A DNA stretch of 64,000 nt, taken from assembly GCA_025506515.1 (NCBI GenBank), contig CM046443.1, forward strand, positions 47,171,735 to 47,235,734, read 5' to 3'. Of this stretch, positions 10,425-21,712 are shown one piece after another (within the stretch, counting starts at the first letter, position 1; each line of letters starts with the position of its first letter). This DNA is from Flaveria trinervia (Eukaryota > Streptophyta > Magnoliopsida > Asterales > Asteraceae). Below the pieces are notes generated by a model that was not told the origin of the DNA, did no database searches, and saw nothing but the letters and a program-made list of their open reading frames with translations. Position numbers and translations under genes: made by a program.

Positions 10425-11957
10425 ATTATGATGTTAATGCAGATTTTTCTTCTTCAGGCAGCTGGTTGACCACATGTGCAGTTTCTTCAGAATTTGACAT
10501 CACGATCTCTACTGCTATATCTCCTTCACTTGCGGAATCGTCATCAATGTCCTCCACACTAGCTATGTTGGACTCTCCCGGTGAGACGAACCGAAAGCTC
10601 CAGTCCTGTCCTTCATCCTCATTAGTAGTCAAGGCTTTGGGGTCCTTGCTTGATGAAGTAGAACTGCTAGATGTGGCTTTGTCCTGATGATTAAAGGACG
10701 AAAAAGGATTGCCATTACCAGTCTTCTTTGGCTTCACACACTCCCGCTTGGAGTGACCCTTCTCACCACAGTTGAAACAAGTTACCTTTGACTAGTCAAA
10801 GCCAAAGGTTGTGTCTTTTGTAGCAACCAAGTTCTGTCCAGTCTTTTTGACAAACTTTTTAGCTCGTCGGACATCACTTGCCAAAGCCCACATTATGTCC
10901 ATTCGTTCCAACTCCATTTCGTCCACCTGTTCATAATCCTCATCTGCCAGGTGATAATTTCTTATCTTTCCCGCAACTAGTCCTTCATAAGAATGGACTA
11001 CAGCAGCTAAGAGGTCCATGTGTTCTTTGGCCACCTCAACAGTCACATTACCGAAGTTATCGGTTTTCAATTTTGCTGCATTAGCTTCAGGTATGATATA
11101 CTGGGTGCCAGACGACCCTGACGTTTAGGACCTTGAAGTAGAAGGTTGTGCTGTAATTGTTGCGCTTGAGACGAAGGCATTCTGCAGTGGTGCTCCAAAT
11201 GTCTTGGCATGAGGAGTCGCATTGTAGAGTGCAGGATTCTGATCGTAGTTGGCCTTTTGAGCTCTGTACTTCATCCTAAGCTCCTCTTCTCTCAGTTTCA
11301 GAATGAAGTCACTTATATCTAACTTCGAGAGCATCCTATTCTGTCTGAGATTTGAAACGAAGGAAGCCCATTTCTCTGGTAGTCCATCAGCAAAGTTGTA
11401 TACCTTATCCTCTATCGACGTAGTTACTCCATGAGTGTGCATCTCACTCATCAAGTGGTAGAATCTGTCGATCACATCATCCGGGCCTTCCTTTCCCATT
11501 GAAGAGAAGTTGTCAAACTCCTTCTTCAAAGATTTGGTCGTAATGGCCTTGAGTGAGGCATTTCCGTCATACCTCTTCTCCAACGCATCCCATAGTTTCT
11601 TTGCTTAAGTATAATCCGAGTACTGATGGAAGATATCCTTCGGAATAGATTGAGTGAGCAAAGCGTAGACTTTCTTCTCAGCATTGTGTTTTACCTTTTG
11701 TGCATCAGACATGCCACTTAATGTAAGTTTGACTCCATCAGCTCCTACTAGCATGTTGTACGCCAACTCTATTGCCTCCCACAAATTTGTATCTACTCCA
11801 TTTAAGTAGATTTCGAAACGTTGCTTCCATTGTGGATAGTTGTCTAACGTGATAAGCTTGGGGGTTTATTGTGAATTCCCACTTCGTTCTCCAACAGCAG
11901 TAGATTCTGAATACGAGTATCTCTACTTGCTATGTATGCTAAAAACTGGTCCTCCAT
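10425..11957 (-). pseudogene. Copia-A copy X gag, N-terminal two thirds
   Basis: The ATG at 11957 (MEDQFLAYIASRD) begins a Copia gag. After a frameshift near 11860 the UBN2-type core follows: a YPQWKQRFEIYL block near 11810, then EKRYDGNASLKAITTKSLKK and FYHLMSEMHTHG in the frame 11583-11125, then AKKFVKKTGQNL at 11070-10792. After an in-frame stop comes a good zinc knuckle, CFNCGEKGHSKREC, near 10745-10785. An acidic Ser/Glu-rich linker ends at 10426. Gag packages the element RNA. It is cut at 10425 by the LTR end of copy Z. Confidence 0.8.
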
Positions 11958-11994
11958 TTCACTTAACTTTACTATTAAACAAAGTGCTGATGTA

Positions 11995-12240
11995 TGTGAA
12001 TGAAGGTATGCGATTGAACTTATTTGGGCGGTTGAACTATGCGAATGGTTCAATCGTGCGACTGAACAAATGTGGATGAGTCAGTCGGCCGAATAAACTA
12101 ATGCGGTTGAACAGTTCGAATGGGGTTCTCAATCGTACAAATGAGGGTACGAATGAGTCCAATCATGCGGTTGGATAATACGAATGAACTCAGTCGTGCG
12201 ATTGAGCCAATCGTGTGACTAAACCTGCTGAAGTTTGATA
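11995..12240 (-). repeat. Palindrome array in the Copia-A leader
   Basis: Units such as CAATCGTGCGACTGAA, CAGTCGGCCGAATAAA and CAGTCGTGCGATTGAG lie between the primer binding site and the gag start of copy X. So the array is present in the 5' untranslated leader as well as in the LTR. Confidence 0.8.
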
Positions 12241-12429
12241 ATTTGTAGGTTAAACGTGTTTTGGTTGTAAAAACTCAAATTTTCACAAACCCTAATCGTC
12301 GTATGCCGGAAAAACTAAACTTTATGGTTGGGAAATGTCTAAAACTCTGTTTGACACATAAAGATTGCATTTTTAGTGGAAAAACACAACTTTTATATTA
12401 AAAACTATTGAATCAACAAGTAATCAAGA

Positions 12430-12449
12430 GCCACGGCTCTGATTCCACT
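12430..12449 (-). promoter_or_regulatory. Primer binding site of Copia-A copy X
   Basis: On the minus strand GTGGAATCAGAGCCGTGG follows the LTR end, one base off the usual TGGTATCAGAGC complement of initiator-Met tRNA. Its position just inside the LTR shows that this LTR is the 5' one and that the element reads leftward. Confidence 0.8.
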
Positions 12450-13186
12450 TGTCAAGATCTGGTATTTGAATGAAACACCAACTGATTAACGTGTAAACCA
12501 GACCAAATAGTGCAGAATCCTATTTGATTGACGATCCAATCAGTGAGAACACACGTAGACACAATTGTATATTGAATCTGACGTCAAGAATCGATTAGGA
12601 ATCGATCTACAGCGTTCTATGAACTTGGAGTACGAACTTAGAGGCTTCTGGATGGCTAGGGTACGTCTGGAGTCGAAGTGTAATCAATGCTTTTGTTTTT
12701 CCACAAATTAGGTGGTATTTATAGGTTAGGGTTGCTCATTCGGGCGACTGAACCATTAGCATGGTTCATTCATGCGATTGAGCCATGGGTTGATCCATTC
12801 GCACGACTGAGTGTTTAGTCGTACGACTGAGTCATTTGCATGAAGTTGTTCAGGCGTATGGACTATTTAGGCGCATGGACACTCAGTCGCATGGCCATTC
12901 GGACGCATGACCACTATTGGGGCGCATGGTCCAGTCGGACGCATGAGAACTTCACTTAACCAAGTTTGAATGTATTCATTATTATAACATTATGCATATC
13001 AATTCAAACAATCACAAACCTATATAAGCTAGTCAATATGCGTTACACAACTCATTAATGAAATATTAAACATTATAAATCACAATCAACCATTCTCATT
13101 TCATTAAGTACCCAAGCATTACATAAGCGTAGGACATTCAAGACATATTACATTAAGATCCAAATCTAGGTACATATGTATCAACA
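12450..13186 (-). repeat. 5' LTR of Copia-A copy X
   Basis: A 737-bp LTR which on the minus strand runs from TGTTGATACATATG (13186) to AGATCTTGACA (12450). The TATA box, TATAAATA, is at 12723-12716 on the minus strand. A palindrome array fills about 12735-12960 upstream of it, some units drifting to GGCGCATGG forms. Its start abuts the RNase H of copy Y, whose reading is cut there, so X inserted into Y. The other end of the target site lies outside the window. Confidence 0.85.
12735..12960 (-). repeat. Palindrome array in Copia-A 5' LTR U3
   Basis: Repeated short units such as CAGTCGTGCGAATGG, CAGTCGTACGACTAAA and CATGCGTCCGAATGG (minus strand), placed upstream of the TATA box at 12723-12716. 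Same organisation as at 9930-10145. Confidence 0.8.
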
Positions 13187-13690
13187 AGCTTGCCGTAGCA
13201 ACATATTCAGCCTCACAAGTTGAAAACGCAACTGATGTCTGCTTCCTACATGGGCATGTGACTAATCTTCTCCAAAAGAATTGACAACCTGCTGAGGTGG
13301 ATTTGTAGTTCATCTTGCAGCCGCCATAATCCGAATCACTGTACGCGGTAAGCTCGAAGTCATCGTCATGAGGATACCACAACCCTAGTGTTGGTGTACC
13401 CTTTAAATAATGAAATATCCTCTTGACCCCTATAAGATGGTTAACTTTGGGTTTCGCCTGATATCTTGAACAAAGACATGTAGCATACATGATATCAGGT
13501 CATGAGAAAGTGAGGTACATGAAGGATCCAATCAACCCTCGGTACATGGTGGCATCAACCAGATCACCATTCTCGTCGGATGCTACATCATGGCTTGTAG
13601 CAAGTGGAGTCCCAGTTGCGAAAGCATTCCCCATGTCAAACCAACTGAGAATATCCCCTACATACTTGGTCTAATGTAGAAATATCCCCT
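13187..13690 (-). pseudogene. Copia RNase H of copy Y, truncated
   Basis: It reads KRIFHYLKGTPTLGLWYPHD then YSDSDYGGCKMNYKSTSAGC and CEAEYVATAS, the Copia RNase H motifs. After that it is interrupted by the LTR of copy X at 13186. The part upstream of 13490, joining it to RT, is in another frame. The C-terminal KHI-YHFIRD and TKAF blocks are absent here and are presumably left of the window. Confidence 0.85.
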
Positions 13691-14580
13691 TTGGTGTTTG
13701 ATCCACCTGTAACCCGAGAAAGAACTTCATCTCTCCCATGGAACTCATTTCAAATTCTGCCTTCATTACTGCTTCAAATTCTTTACATAAGTCTTCGTTC
13801 TTGGAACCAAAGATTATGTCATCAACATAAATCTAAACAAGCAGCAAATCACCATCATTTTCTTTGATGAATAGTGTACAGTCAATTACACCTCTATGAA
13901 ATCCGTGTTTCACAAGGTGACTTGAGATTTTTTCATACCATGCTCTCGGGGCTTGATGAAGCCCGTAGAGAGCCTTATCCAGTTTGTAAACTCTATCCCG
14001 ATGATATGGATCCTCAAATCCTTTGGGTTGACTAACATACACTGTTTCCCGGATTTCACCATGAAGAAATGCACTCTTTACATCCAGTTGATAAACTTTA
14101 ATCTTCATGTAAGAGGCATAGGCTAGGAAGATATGGATTGCTTCCATTCTCGCCATTGGTGCAAATACTTCATTGTAATCAATTCCCTTGACTTGCCGAA
14201 ATCCTTGAACTACAAGCCGAGCCTTGTTCCTGATGATAACACCTTGGTTATCTTTCTTACATTTCAAGACCCATTTGGTGCCAATGACCTTAGCACCTTT
14301 AGGTCTATCTACCAACGTCCATACACCTAACTTCTAAAACTGAAGAAGTTCTTCTTGCATGGCACTCACCCATGCCTCATCATTTAGGGCTTCACTAACG
14401 TATTTTGGCTCAAACTCAGACACAAAACAATGATAAACACCATTGTGAAGATACCCTTTCTCCATTACCGAGGCATAATCAGCTAAATACAACTGATTTC
14501 TTGTCTGAACTCCTGATCTGACATCCCCAATGACATTGTCCAGAGGATGATAGAAATTTAGGCGTGATCTAGGAGTGGTG
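13690..14580 (-). pseudogene. Copia reverse transcriptase of copy Y
   Basis: The main frame, 14315-13833 (160 codons), contains KVIGTKWVLKCKKDNQG, NKARLVVQGFRQVKGIDYNE, FAPMARMEAIHIFLAY and YQLDVKSAFLHGEI, the standard Copia RT fingers and palm. YVDD is at about 13820-13831, after an in-frame change near 13835 that ends the long frame (IYVDDIIFG readable with a stop). An N-terminal segment (14580-14340) holds the RSGVQTRNQL block. A dead enzyme, but the best-preserved RT of the Copia-A family here. Confidence 0.85.
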
Positions 14581-14587
14581 GGAACAA

Positions 14588-15809
14588 CTACCTCAGAATC
14601 AAGATTATGAACGTTTGGTTCTGTATCTGAGGCAGGAGAAGTGTGAGGTTCAGAAGACTCAGAGGTATCAACGTCAGATGCTTATGGACTTGCAGTTGTA
14701 GGAACCTGTTCCTCCTGATCATTCTGATCATTCTCCACGGCTTCATCGTCAGATGGGAGTCACTTACCTCGAGTGCTCCCCCTGAATGGTTAGACGATTC
14801 ACCTTGTGAACCAGATGATGTTGAGTCTTGTGATGGTGTGTTTAAGACATCATACATCATTTTGGCTGCTAACTCATCATCAGAAGTGGAGAGAGAGATG
14901 TTGAAGGACTTGAAAAATCCATCATAGTCGAAAAAGAATACGGGTCCTTTTCCAGCAGGAGGAGTGGTGTATCTCTGAACGTTGACGTTACACCACACCT
15001 CTACTCGACCCATTGAGTTGTTGTAAACTCTCTTATTCGGTATGTTGTATCCTAGAAAAATGCCCTCTTCAGCCTTCTCGCTAAACTTGTCTTCCTGAGT
15101 TTTCTTCAGCAACGTACATGGTGCTCCAAACCGTTTGAGGTACTCCAGGTTTGTATTACGTCGATGAAGTATCTTGTAACACATCTTTCCATGGCGTTTT
15201 ACTACTAGAACTCGATTTAACGTGTAACACGCATTGGCAACTGCCTCATTCCAAAATTGGATCGGCAGTTTCGAGTCTGCTAGCATTGTTTGTGCTGTCT
15301 CTATTAAGCTGCGATTCTTTGTCTCAGCAACTCCATTCATCTGAGGAGTGTAGGCGGAAGTGAACTGGTGCACAATTCCCTTTTCTTTACTGAACACCTC
15401 CATCCATTGATTCTTGAACTCGGTTATGTTGTCTGAGCGTACTTGTCTTACCTTCAGCTTGTAGAGTGACTCCAGTGTAGTTACTAACTCTTTGAATGAC
15501 TCAAATGTTTCTGATTTTGATTTCAGAAACATCACCCAAGAGAATCTTGAGTAGTCATCTATAACTACATAGCAGTACAAGTCGCTTGTGATGCCTTCTT
15601 GTAATGACTGGACCAAGAAGATCCATGTGAAAAAGCTCAAGAGGCAGTTCTATGGAATTAACTTTATTTTCCTTATAAGACTTCTTTGTCTGTTTGCCTT
15701 TCTTGCAGGCGAGACAAAAATCTAGGAGTTGGAAGTTCCTGACATTGACTTCTCGTAGTAGGTCATTCTGGATCAAGTGGTTCATCTTCCATGGATTGAT
15801 GTGCCTCAT
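14588..15809 (-). pseudogene. Copia integrase and C-terminal linker of copy Y
   Basis: The 15809-15555 frame has INPWKMNHLIQNDL and CLACKKGKQTKKS, part of the HHCC zinc domain. The 15640-14588 frame (350 codons) has the catalytic core, with YVVIDDYSRFSWVMF, VRSDNITEFKNQW and TPQMNGVAETKNRSLIETA giving the D, D and E residues. A linker with PVFFFDYDGFFKSFNIS then leads to RT. The two frames overlap through a shift near 15600, so integrase is nearly but not fully readable. Confidence 0.85.
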
Positions 15810-15818
15810 TCTCCTATG

Positions 15819-16290
15819 CTAGGAGATAGAATCCTTCTCAGTAGCTTTTGACAAGAAGCATTGAACTTGGTGATCCGTTGTGGAGGCCTTTGATAGATCC
15901 AAGACGTAAAGGTCATTATATCTTAAGGTTGACATTAAGACTTGGTCTTCCGGAATCACATAATCCTTTTTTAGGACATTGCACTTCTTACTGTCAAAAA
16001 CTACCTTAAATCCCTTGTCACATATTTGGGAAACAAAAATCAATTATTTTGAAGTTGTTGAACATAGTTTACCTTGTCAAACTTCACTTTCTGATTCCCC
16101 ACTTCCCCTTGAGCTGTGATGTATCCTCCTTTGTTTCCACCAAATGAAACATGACCTCCTTTGATTTGTTTGACGTTTGATAGGAATGCCTAGTTTCCAG
16201 TCACGTGCCTTGATGCTCCGCTATCTACAATCCAAGTGTTTGTTTTAGCACTATAGCGAACACCCTGCACATTCAGTTGAAAACATTAGT
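15819..16290 (-). pseudogene. Copia protease and pre-integrase of copy Y
   Basis: The frame 16043-15819 reads SQICDKGFKVVFDSKKCN and YVIPEDQVLM. Upstream, to about 16290, the DSGASRH-type active-site region is recognisable by its match to 2249-2578 (VDSGASRHVTGN) but is broken by stops and by a lost segment near 16040-16060. Confidence 0.75.
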
Positions 16291-16369
16291 TAAGGTTAGG
16301 GACCCAAGCCTTAACTGGCTTGGGTGACCCAGACGCATCACACATCATAAATTCCTCCCATTGTCCATT

Positions 16370-17290
16370 AGAGGGTGAGGAAGATCATTTGTCTTCTTGT
16401 TCTCATTACCAGACATAGACTTTTCTTTCCATAAGCCAGCTTTGTGTAAGGCCTATTTGTGGTAAACAGACGACTGGCTAATGGGTTGAACATTAGGTTC
16501 ACTGACTCTTTTTGGTGGAGTCATGGAGCTTCTTTTGGAAGAGCTCGCTTTAGTGTTATAAAGTTCAACCTTTTTCTTTGGTGTCTGATAATAAGGACAG
16601 TAAGATGCGATGCGACCATATTTCCACAGTTGTAGCATGATCTGCTTTTGACTTGACGATTTAACTATTTCTATGGAGAAGTATGTGACACTTATGTGAC
16701 TTTATTCAGTTTGGGCTTAGTCACTTCCTGTTTTAATGGTTTAACTTGTTTAACAAAATTAATTGTTTGAATGTTATTAACATCTTTACTCTTTTGTTTA
16801 CCTAGACTTAGACATGATACGCGTGATTGGTTAACATGTTTGGTCTGTTTAGGTTCAGAATTAAACTTGGTTGAACCAGACTTTACTTTAACCTTCTTAA
16901 ATTGTTCATCCAGATTAACACAAGGCATTTTACCTTTTGATTTTGAAGTGGCATCCTTTTGTTTAGTGCCAGATTCATTTGGTTTACATGTGGAATCTAG
17001 ATCACTTACAAGAGGAGTGGACACCACATGATCCTTGACTGGGTTATTATTTATTGGTTTACTTTTGGCATTCATCAAGGTCTCATGTGGTGGTGGAACC
17101 ACTTTATATCCCAAACCCTCCCCATTGTTGCGTTCTCTTACTAAGTGTTGGACAATGTGAGAAGAACTTGTCCAACTACGTAGTTTTTGTTTTAATGAAT
17201 TTACTTCTACTTCCAAAACTGCTTTAAGTTTCTTGGTGTCTTCTAGAGAGTTTAGATAGAACTTAATATCATTAGCTTGGTTAAAAGTTA
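16370..17290 (-). pseudogene. Copia gag C-terminal part of copy Y
   Basis: The frame 16638-16453 carries the decayed knuckle (CCHC-like, MLQLWKYGRIASYC) and a PKKKVELYNTKASSSKRSS linker. The frame 17216-16692 is a Lys/Ser-rich linker starting EVEVNSLKQKLRSWTSSS, a coiled-coil end followed by disordered residues. Reading can be followed up to about 17290, where the element stops inside gag. Confidence 0.7.
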
Positions 17291-17395
17291 ATCCCTAATA
17301 TCCAAAACCTAAAATCTAAACCCTAAAACTAAACCTCAAAAAATAAACCTTGAAATGTAAAACTTAAAACCTAAACCCCTTAATGCTAAATCGTA
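17287..17395. repeat. Degenerate telomere-like repeat
   Basis: Many imperfect copies of the plant telomere unit CCCTAAA occur, for example AACCTAAAATCTAAACCCTAAAACTAAACC, seen on the plus strand in drifting form. The stretch lies exactly where copy Y of Copia-A ends, about 690 bp upstream of the uL3m start codon. It could be an interstitial telomeric remnant or a repair scar; chance AT-rich drift is also possible. Confidence 0.5.
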
Positions 17396-18084
17396 GAGTT
17401 GACATGGCGATTCCGTTTTAGCTAGTATGAGTTTAGTAAATGTTTGTTTGAGTCGATTTATAAGTGACTAAAAATCCGTTTTAGCTAAAAGACCCAACTT
17501 GAAGCTGACAATCTAGCACACACCACAATAAGTCCATTTTTTTAAAATAAAATGAAAAACAACTGAAAAACAAGATTGAAAGGATAATAGATGAAATATA
17601 TTCTTCTAAAGTGAAAATATTCTTAGGACATAACATACTAAAATGAAGTTTATTTTAACTACATACTAGTTTGTGAATTTTATGTTAAATCGATTGACAT
17701 TAGCTTTGTTTCGTTTAACCAAGTTATTACACACAACATAACAAAAACGAAAGCACAATTCGATTAATCAATAATTGCTTAACCAATCCATCGGTTAATT
17801 TGGTGCATATAAGTCGGTTAATGCGGTTATGGTTCGGTTATGTGGTTAGCTCCAAACTGTCAATTTTTTTAGGCGGAGGAGTAAAACAGGTGCAACTTGC
17901 GAGGACTAAAGATGGCACAACTTACAATTAAAGGGGTGGGGTTATTACGAGTCCATATTCCTTTTGAGCTAAACCCTACGATCGTGAAACTGCCGAAGCC
18001 CCTTGTCTTTTCCAATTTCCCTGGTGTCGACCTCTGCAAATTCCATACATTGACTTGTTCATCTAATCGCACCTTCATCCAGTC
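17396..18084 (+). promoter_or_regulatory. Upstream and 5' leader region of the uL3m gene
   Basis: AT-rich upstream DNA followed by the leader. A telo-box, AAACCCTA, sits at 17971-17978, about 107 bp before the ATG. This motif is known to be common in promoters of plant ribosomal-protein and translation genes. A CATATAAG near 17805 could act as a TATA box, but this is weak. No other coding feature is seen. Confidence 0.5.
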
Positions 18085-20100
18085 ATGGCTGCCGTATCAA
18101 GAGGCCTCATCTCTTACCTCCGTAATATGTCAATTAATCCCCATCGAACCCTTTCAGCACCCATAGCCACTCACTTTTTGAGAAGCTTCAGCTCAGATGC
18201 GTTGTTGATCAATGAAGAAGAAAGCTATAGCAGCGCTCGAATCATAGAAGCGAAGCCCAGAGTAATGACTCCCAATTCGAAGAGGACCGGAGTTATCGCC
18301 GTGAAATGTGGAATGACAGCCCTTTGGGACAAATGGGGAGCCAGGGTTCCCATTACGGTTCTTTGGTTCGATGAAAACATCGTCTCTCAAGTCAAAACCC
18401 CTGAGAAAGAAGGCATCACCGCTCTACAGGTCTGATTTGATCTTCATTTTCATTTTGGATGCAGACTTAGCATTTAGTTGTATGTTGAACGCCACCATTC
18501 TCTAAATCACTTTCTTAAGTTATAGTTTCTTCTTGTTGTATAGCTTCTGAACTTGAACTTGGCACATCGTGACTGATATATGATGCAACAACAATTTCAT
18601 CATCATGTGATATTCTTAAATAAAGCTTTGTTATTTATGGTTGATAACTTGGTTTAAGAGAGTGCCTGAGGCTCTCCTCGCTCAAGGCAATTGAAAAAAA
18701 CGGCTGACTGATGACACCTGAATCGCCATGAACTCGAAACCTGGTTTGAGAAGCCAGCCTTTTATGAAAGAATTGATTCCTGGTGCTTGGAGCACTTTGG
18801 TTTGTTGTACAAGGCAAGGCGGTTTATATGATTGAAGTATAAGTTTCTGCACTAGGGCACCAGATGACAAATTTGATTGAAGTATTACAGTTACCGATGA
18901 ATGAATTGCAATTAACAGGGATAAAGGTGGAGAGCCACTAGTATAAATTGTGTACAAGATTGATAAAATACAATACCTAGTCATTATATATGATTAAAAA
19001 TGAAAAAGAATACATCTGCGTACTAATTTTCTATAAGTATTAACATTCTTGAATAAGAACATATGAATTGTTAAAACTACAAAGAGATATTTTATAATTT
19101 GGTGTGCAGCAAGAGTCTGATGAACCTGTTATTAGAGTTAAATGTAGATTTTGAACCTGTTAATCTTTAATTGATTAGTTAGTTAATACGTGTTTCTTGT
19201 AATTAGATTGGTTGTGGGCATAAAAAGGAGAAACATTTGACTAAACCAGAAGTGGGACACTTTAGAGCACAGGGTGTTTCTTTGAAGAGGAAGTTGAGAG
19301 AGTTTCCTGTTACTGAGGATGCATTACTTCCAATTGGCACTCAGATTGGTGTTCGTCATTTTGTTCCTGGCCAGTACGTTGACGTTACTGGCATCACAAA
19401 AGGAAAAGGTTTTCAGGTGAGAACTTATCCCCGACTTTTATTGTATTATTCTTTTATACATTCATTTGTAAACTCTTATATGGTGTGTGTATATATATGT
19501 ATATATATATATATAAATATATACAAACCTAGGGTGTGATGAAAAGGCATAATTTTAGAGGAGGTCCCGCATCTCATGGAGCTTCATTGTCACATCGTAG
19601 TCCTGGTTCTACAGGTCAGAGGGATGCTCCTGGTAAGGTATGTGTGCTCATTTCCATGTTTTTCTCCTGTAAAATTAGTGGCATTTACTGCCTCTTTTTG
19701 GTGAATAGTGCTGATAAAACCGTCTCTAAGTCAGGTATTCAAAGGTAAAAAGATGCCTGGTCGCATGGGCGGAAAGCAGAGAACAGTAAAAAATGTGTGG
19801 GTATACAAGATAGATCCTGCAAGGAACCTGATGTGGGTTAGAGGCCAAGTATGGTTTCGTCTTTTTAAGATTTAAGTCCCTAAGGTTTATTTTGGTATAA
19901 ATTTTCGTTATCTTTGTATATACCAGGTACCAGGAAACGAGGGGAATTTTGTATTTATAAAAGATGCATGGTACAAGAAACCAGATATATCGATGCTTCC
20001 ATTCCCAACATACTTTTCGCCAGAAGGTGAGGATGTGAGTAGTTTGGAACCACTGGTTGCAGATCTCGGGGATACAGATCCATTCATGGCGGCAGATTGA
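18085..20100 (+). CDS. MRPL3: Mitochondrial large-subunit ribosomal protein uL3 (L3), five exons
   Basis: Exons 18085-18429, 19207-19416, 19533-19637, 19735-19848 and 19927-20100 join to 315 codons plus TGA. All four introns are GT-AG and phase 0 (777, 116, 97 and 78 bp). The N-terminus (MAAVSRGLISYLRNMS, Arg/Ser-rich, few acids to about residue 40) looks like a mitochondrial presequence. The body shows the uL3 family: RTGVIAVKCGMTALWDKWG, YVDVTGITKGKGF, MKRHNFRGGPASHGASLSHR, SPGSTGQRDAPGKVFKGKKM and PGRMGGKQRTVKNV. uL3 binds 23S-type rRNA early in assembly and reaches the peptidyl-transferase centre through its central loop. The Gln in GSTGQ lies where bacterial L3 is methylated. A plastid copy is possible, but the presequence and the short form favour mitochondria. 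The gene looks intact and is the only host gene I can support here. Confidence 0.95.
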
Positions 20101-21041
20101 TCAGTGCGACCTCTTCATTTTTGTTTTATCTTTTTCAAGGGTAGGTTGGTTGATTCCTAAATCTTGATGAATGTAAAAGCTGGGAATTAGCAGCTTGAAT
20201 ATTTTTTACTTTACCTTAGTAATAGAAATTTGATGTTGGATTTTTGTTACTATTTTGAGGGATGTTGTGGCTGGTGAGAACTATAGAAGGTTTTTTAAAA
20301 TAAAATGTAAGTTTTGCCACTGGCTGTAACTGTTATGCTGCAGAGTTGAACATGTGTCCGGGTGATTGGTTATTATGTAGTTTTCTGAACTTGGTTGTTT
20401 CGCTTTCACATAAAGCTTATTTGGTTCATTGTGTGGCTCCTTTGCTTTGAAGACCCAGTCCCTTAGCTTCTCATGCTTTTTAAAACAAGCTTAGTTGTAG
20501 TCAGCATAATGGGTTTTGCCTTACATGTATAGCTTTTACCTTGGTTAGTTTCCCTACAGCTCTAACTCTTTTTATAGGTGGTTTTAAGTTTTTGCTGTGG
20601 TATGTGTTTGTGTTGGTAATTAAGGATGGTTACTGTAGAGTATATCAATATTCAAGCCTGGTCCAGCGGGTTTGAGCCGAACTAGTCTAGTCTATTATAT
20701 TGAGTTGGCCAACCCTCTATTCTACCAACTCCTCATTATAAAAAGGTGACCCGCTCTTTAGTGGTGGTTCTTCTTCCACCTTCACATTACATACTCCCCA
20801 GGATCTCCAAAGTAACATGAGGTAATGCACTACATTATACTCTGTAGGTCCCATCCTTGTCATTCTTTTTGTGGCCTTAGATTCTTTACGTATCATGCTT
20901 GTTATTCTTATGGTGGCTTGGCTTTAACATGATGGTTGAAGTGGACACGAGACTTTAAGCCTTTGGACCCTCTAATGAGTTTTGTAGAGCTGAAGAATGA
21001 CTACGCCGCCACCGAGCTAGACCTGAACATGAGAAGCCTTG
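20101..21041 (+). other. 3' UTR and downstream intergenic DNA
   Basis: T-rich DNA right after the uL3m stop is the likely 3' UTR, perhaps to about 20250 to 20300, with no single clear poly(A) signal. Beyond it I see no open frame with a recognisable domain, no RNA gene and no repeat boundary. Confidence 0.5.
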
Positions 21042-21525
21042 GAATGTGTTTGATTATCTAAATGTATTCATTGGAATTGAAATTTTGTTAAAGGAATTGG
21101 AATTTGCAGGAAATTAGATTTGGAATTTGGTTATGTCAAAAGGATTAGAATTCAAAATAGATGGAATCTATTAAATAAGTATAAATTTGTAATATATCTA
21201 TATGACAAAACAATCATAAGAAATTGAAATCCATCACCCTCACCAACCACTAGTGACTGTTGGCACCGCACCCATAGCTTACTTGTCGTACTGTGGCACT
21301 ACCTCCACCATCGCCTCTAGGTGTCAACCACTACCACCATCTTTATTGCCAGTAGCTGGAGACGACAACACTCGCAGTAGTGATGGTGGGGTGGCGGCAA
21401 TGAGTGTAGGGGCTGACGTTAACTATGGTAGGGTTGGCCGGTAGCAACTAGCTTCAAGCTAGAACTAATGGATTAGCATTAATAGTGGTTCCTCTGGGCT
21501 GGGGTGGTAGAGTGGGGGCAATGTT

Positions 21526-21672
21526 TGTAATGCCCGGAATAAAATCGAAACGAGCAAATTAATAATAATGGGTTTAGAAGGGTTTATTTAATGAAAATAA
21601 GAGGAAAGTGGATTATGGACCGAGTTAACCTTACGCGTTATGAGTAGACGAGTTTAAGGCCCCGGAAACGCC

Positions 21673-21712
<40 letters not shown>

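Larger units (their letters stand above)
13187..17290 (-). mobile_element. Copia-A copy Y, gag linker to RNase H
   Basis: Minus-strand order is gag linker, knuckle region, protease, integrase, linker, RT and RNase H, with many breaks. It lacks both LTRs in the window. The right end stops within gag next to degenerate telomere-like repeats (17291-17395). The left end is cut in RNase H at 13187 by the LTR of copy X. Protein sequence is very close to copy X (1-3221), so these are the same family. Confidence 0.8.

Noticed and set aside
21253..21444. Short GC-rich open frame
   Set aside because: Inside the probable TIR element, no motif, and interrupted by the solo LTR region.
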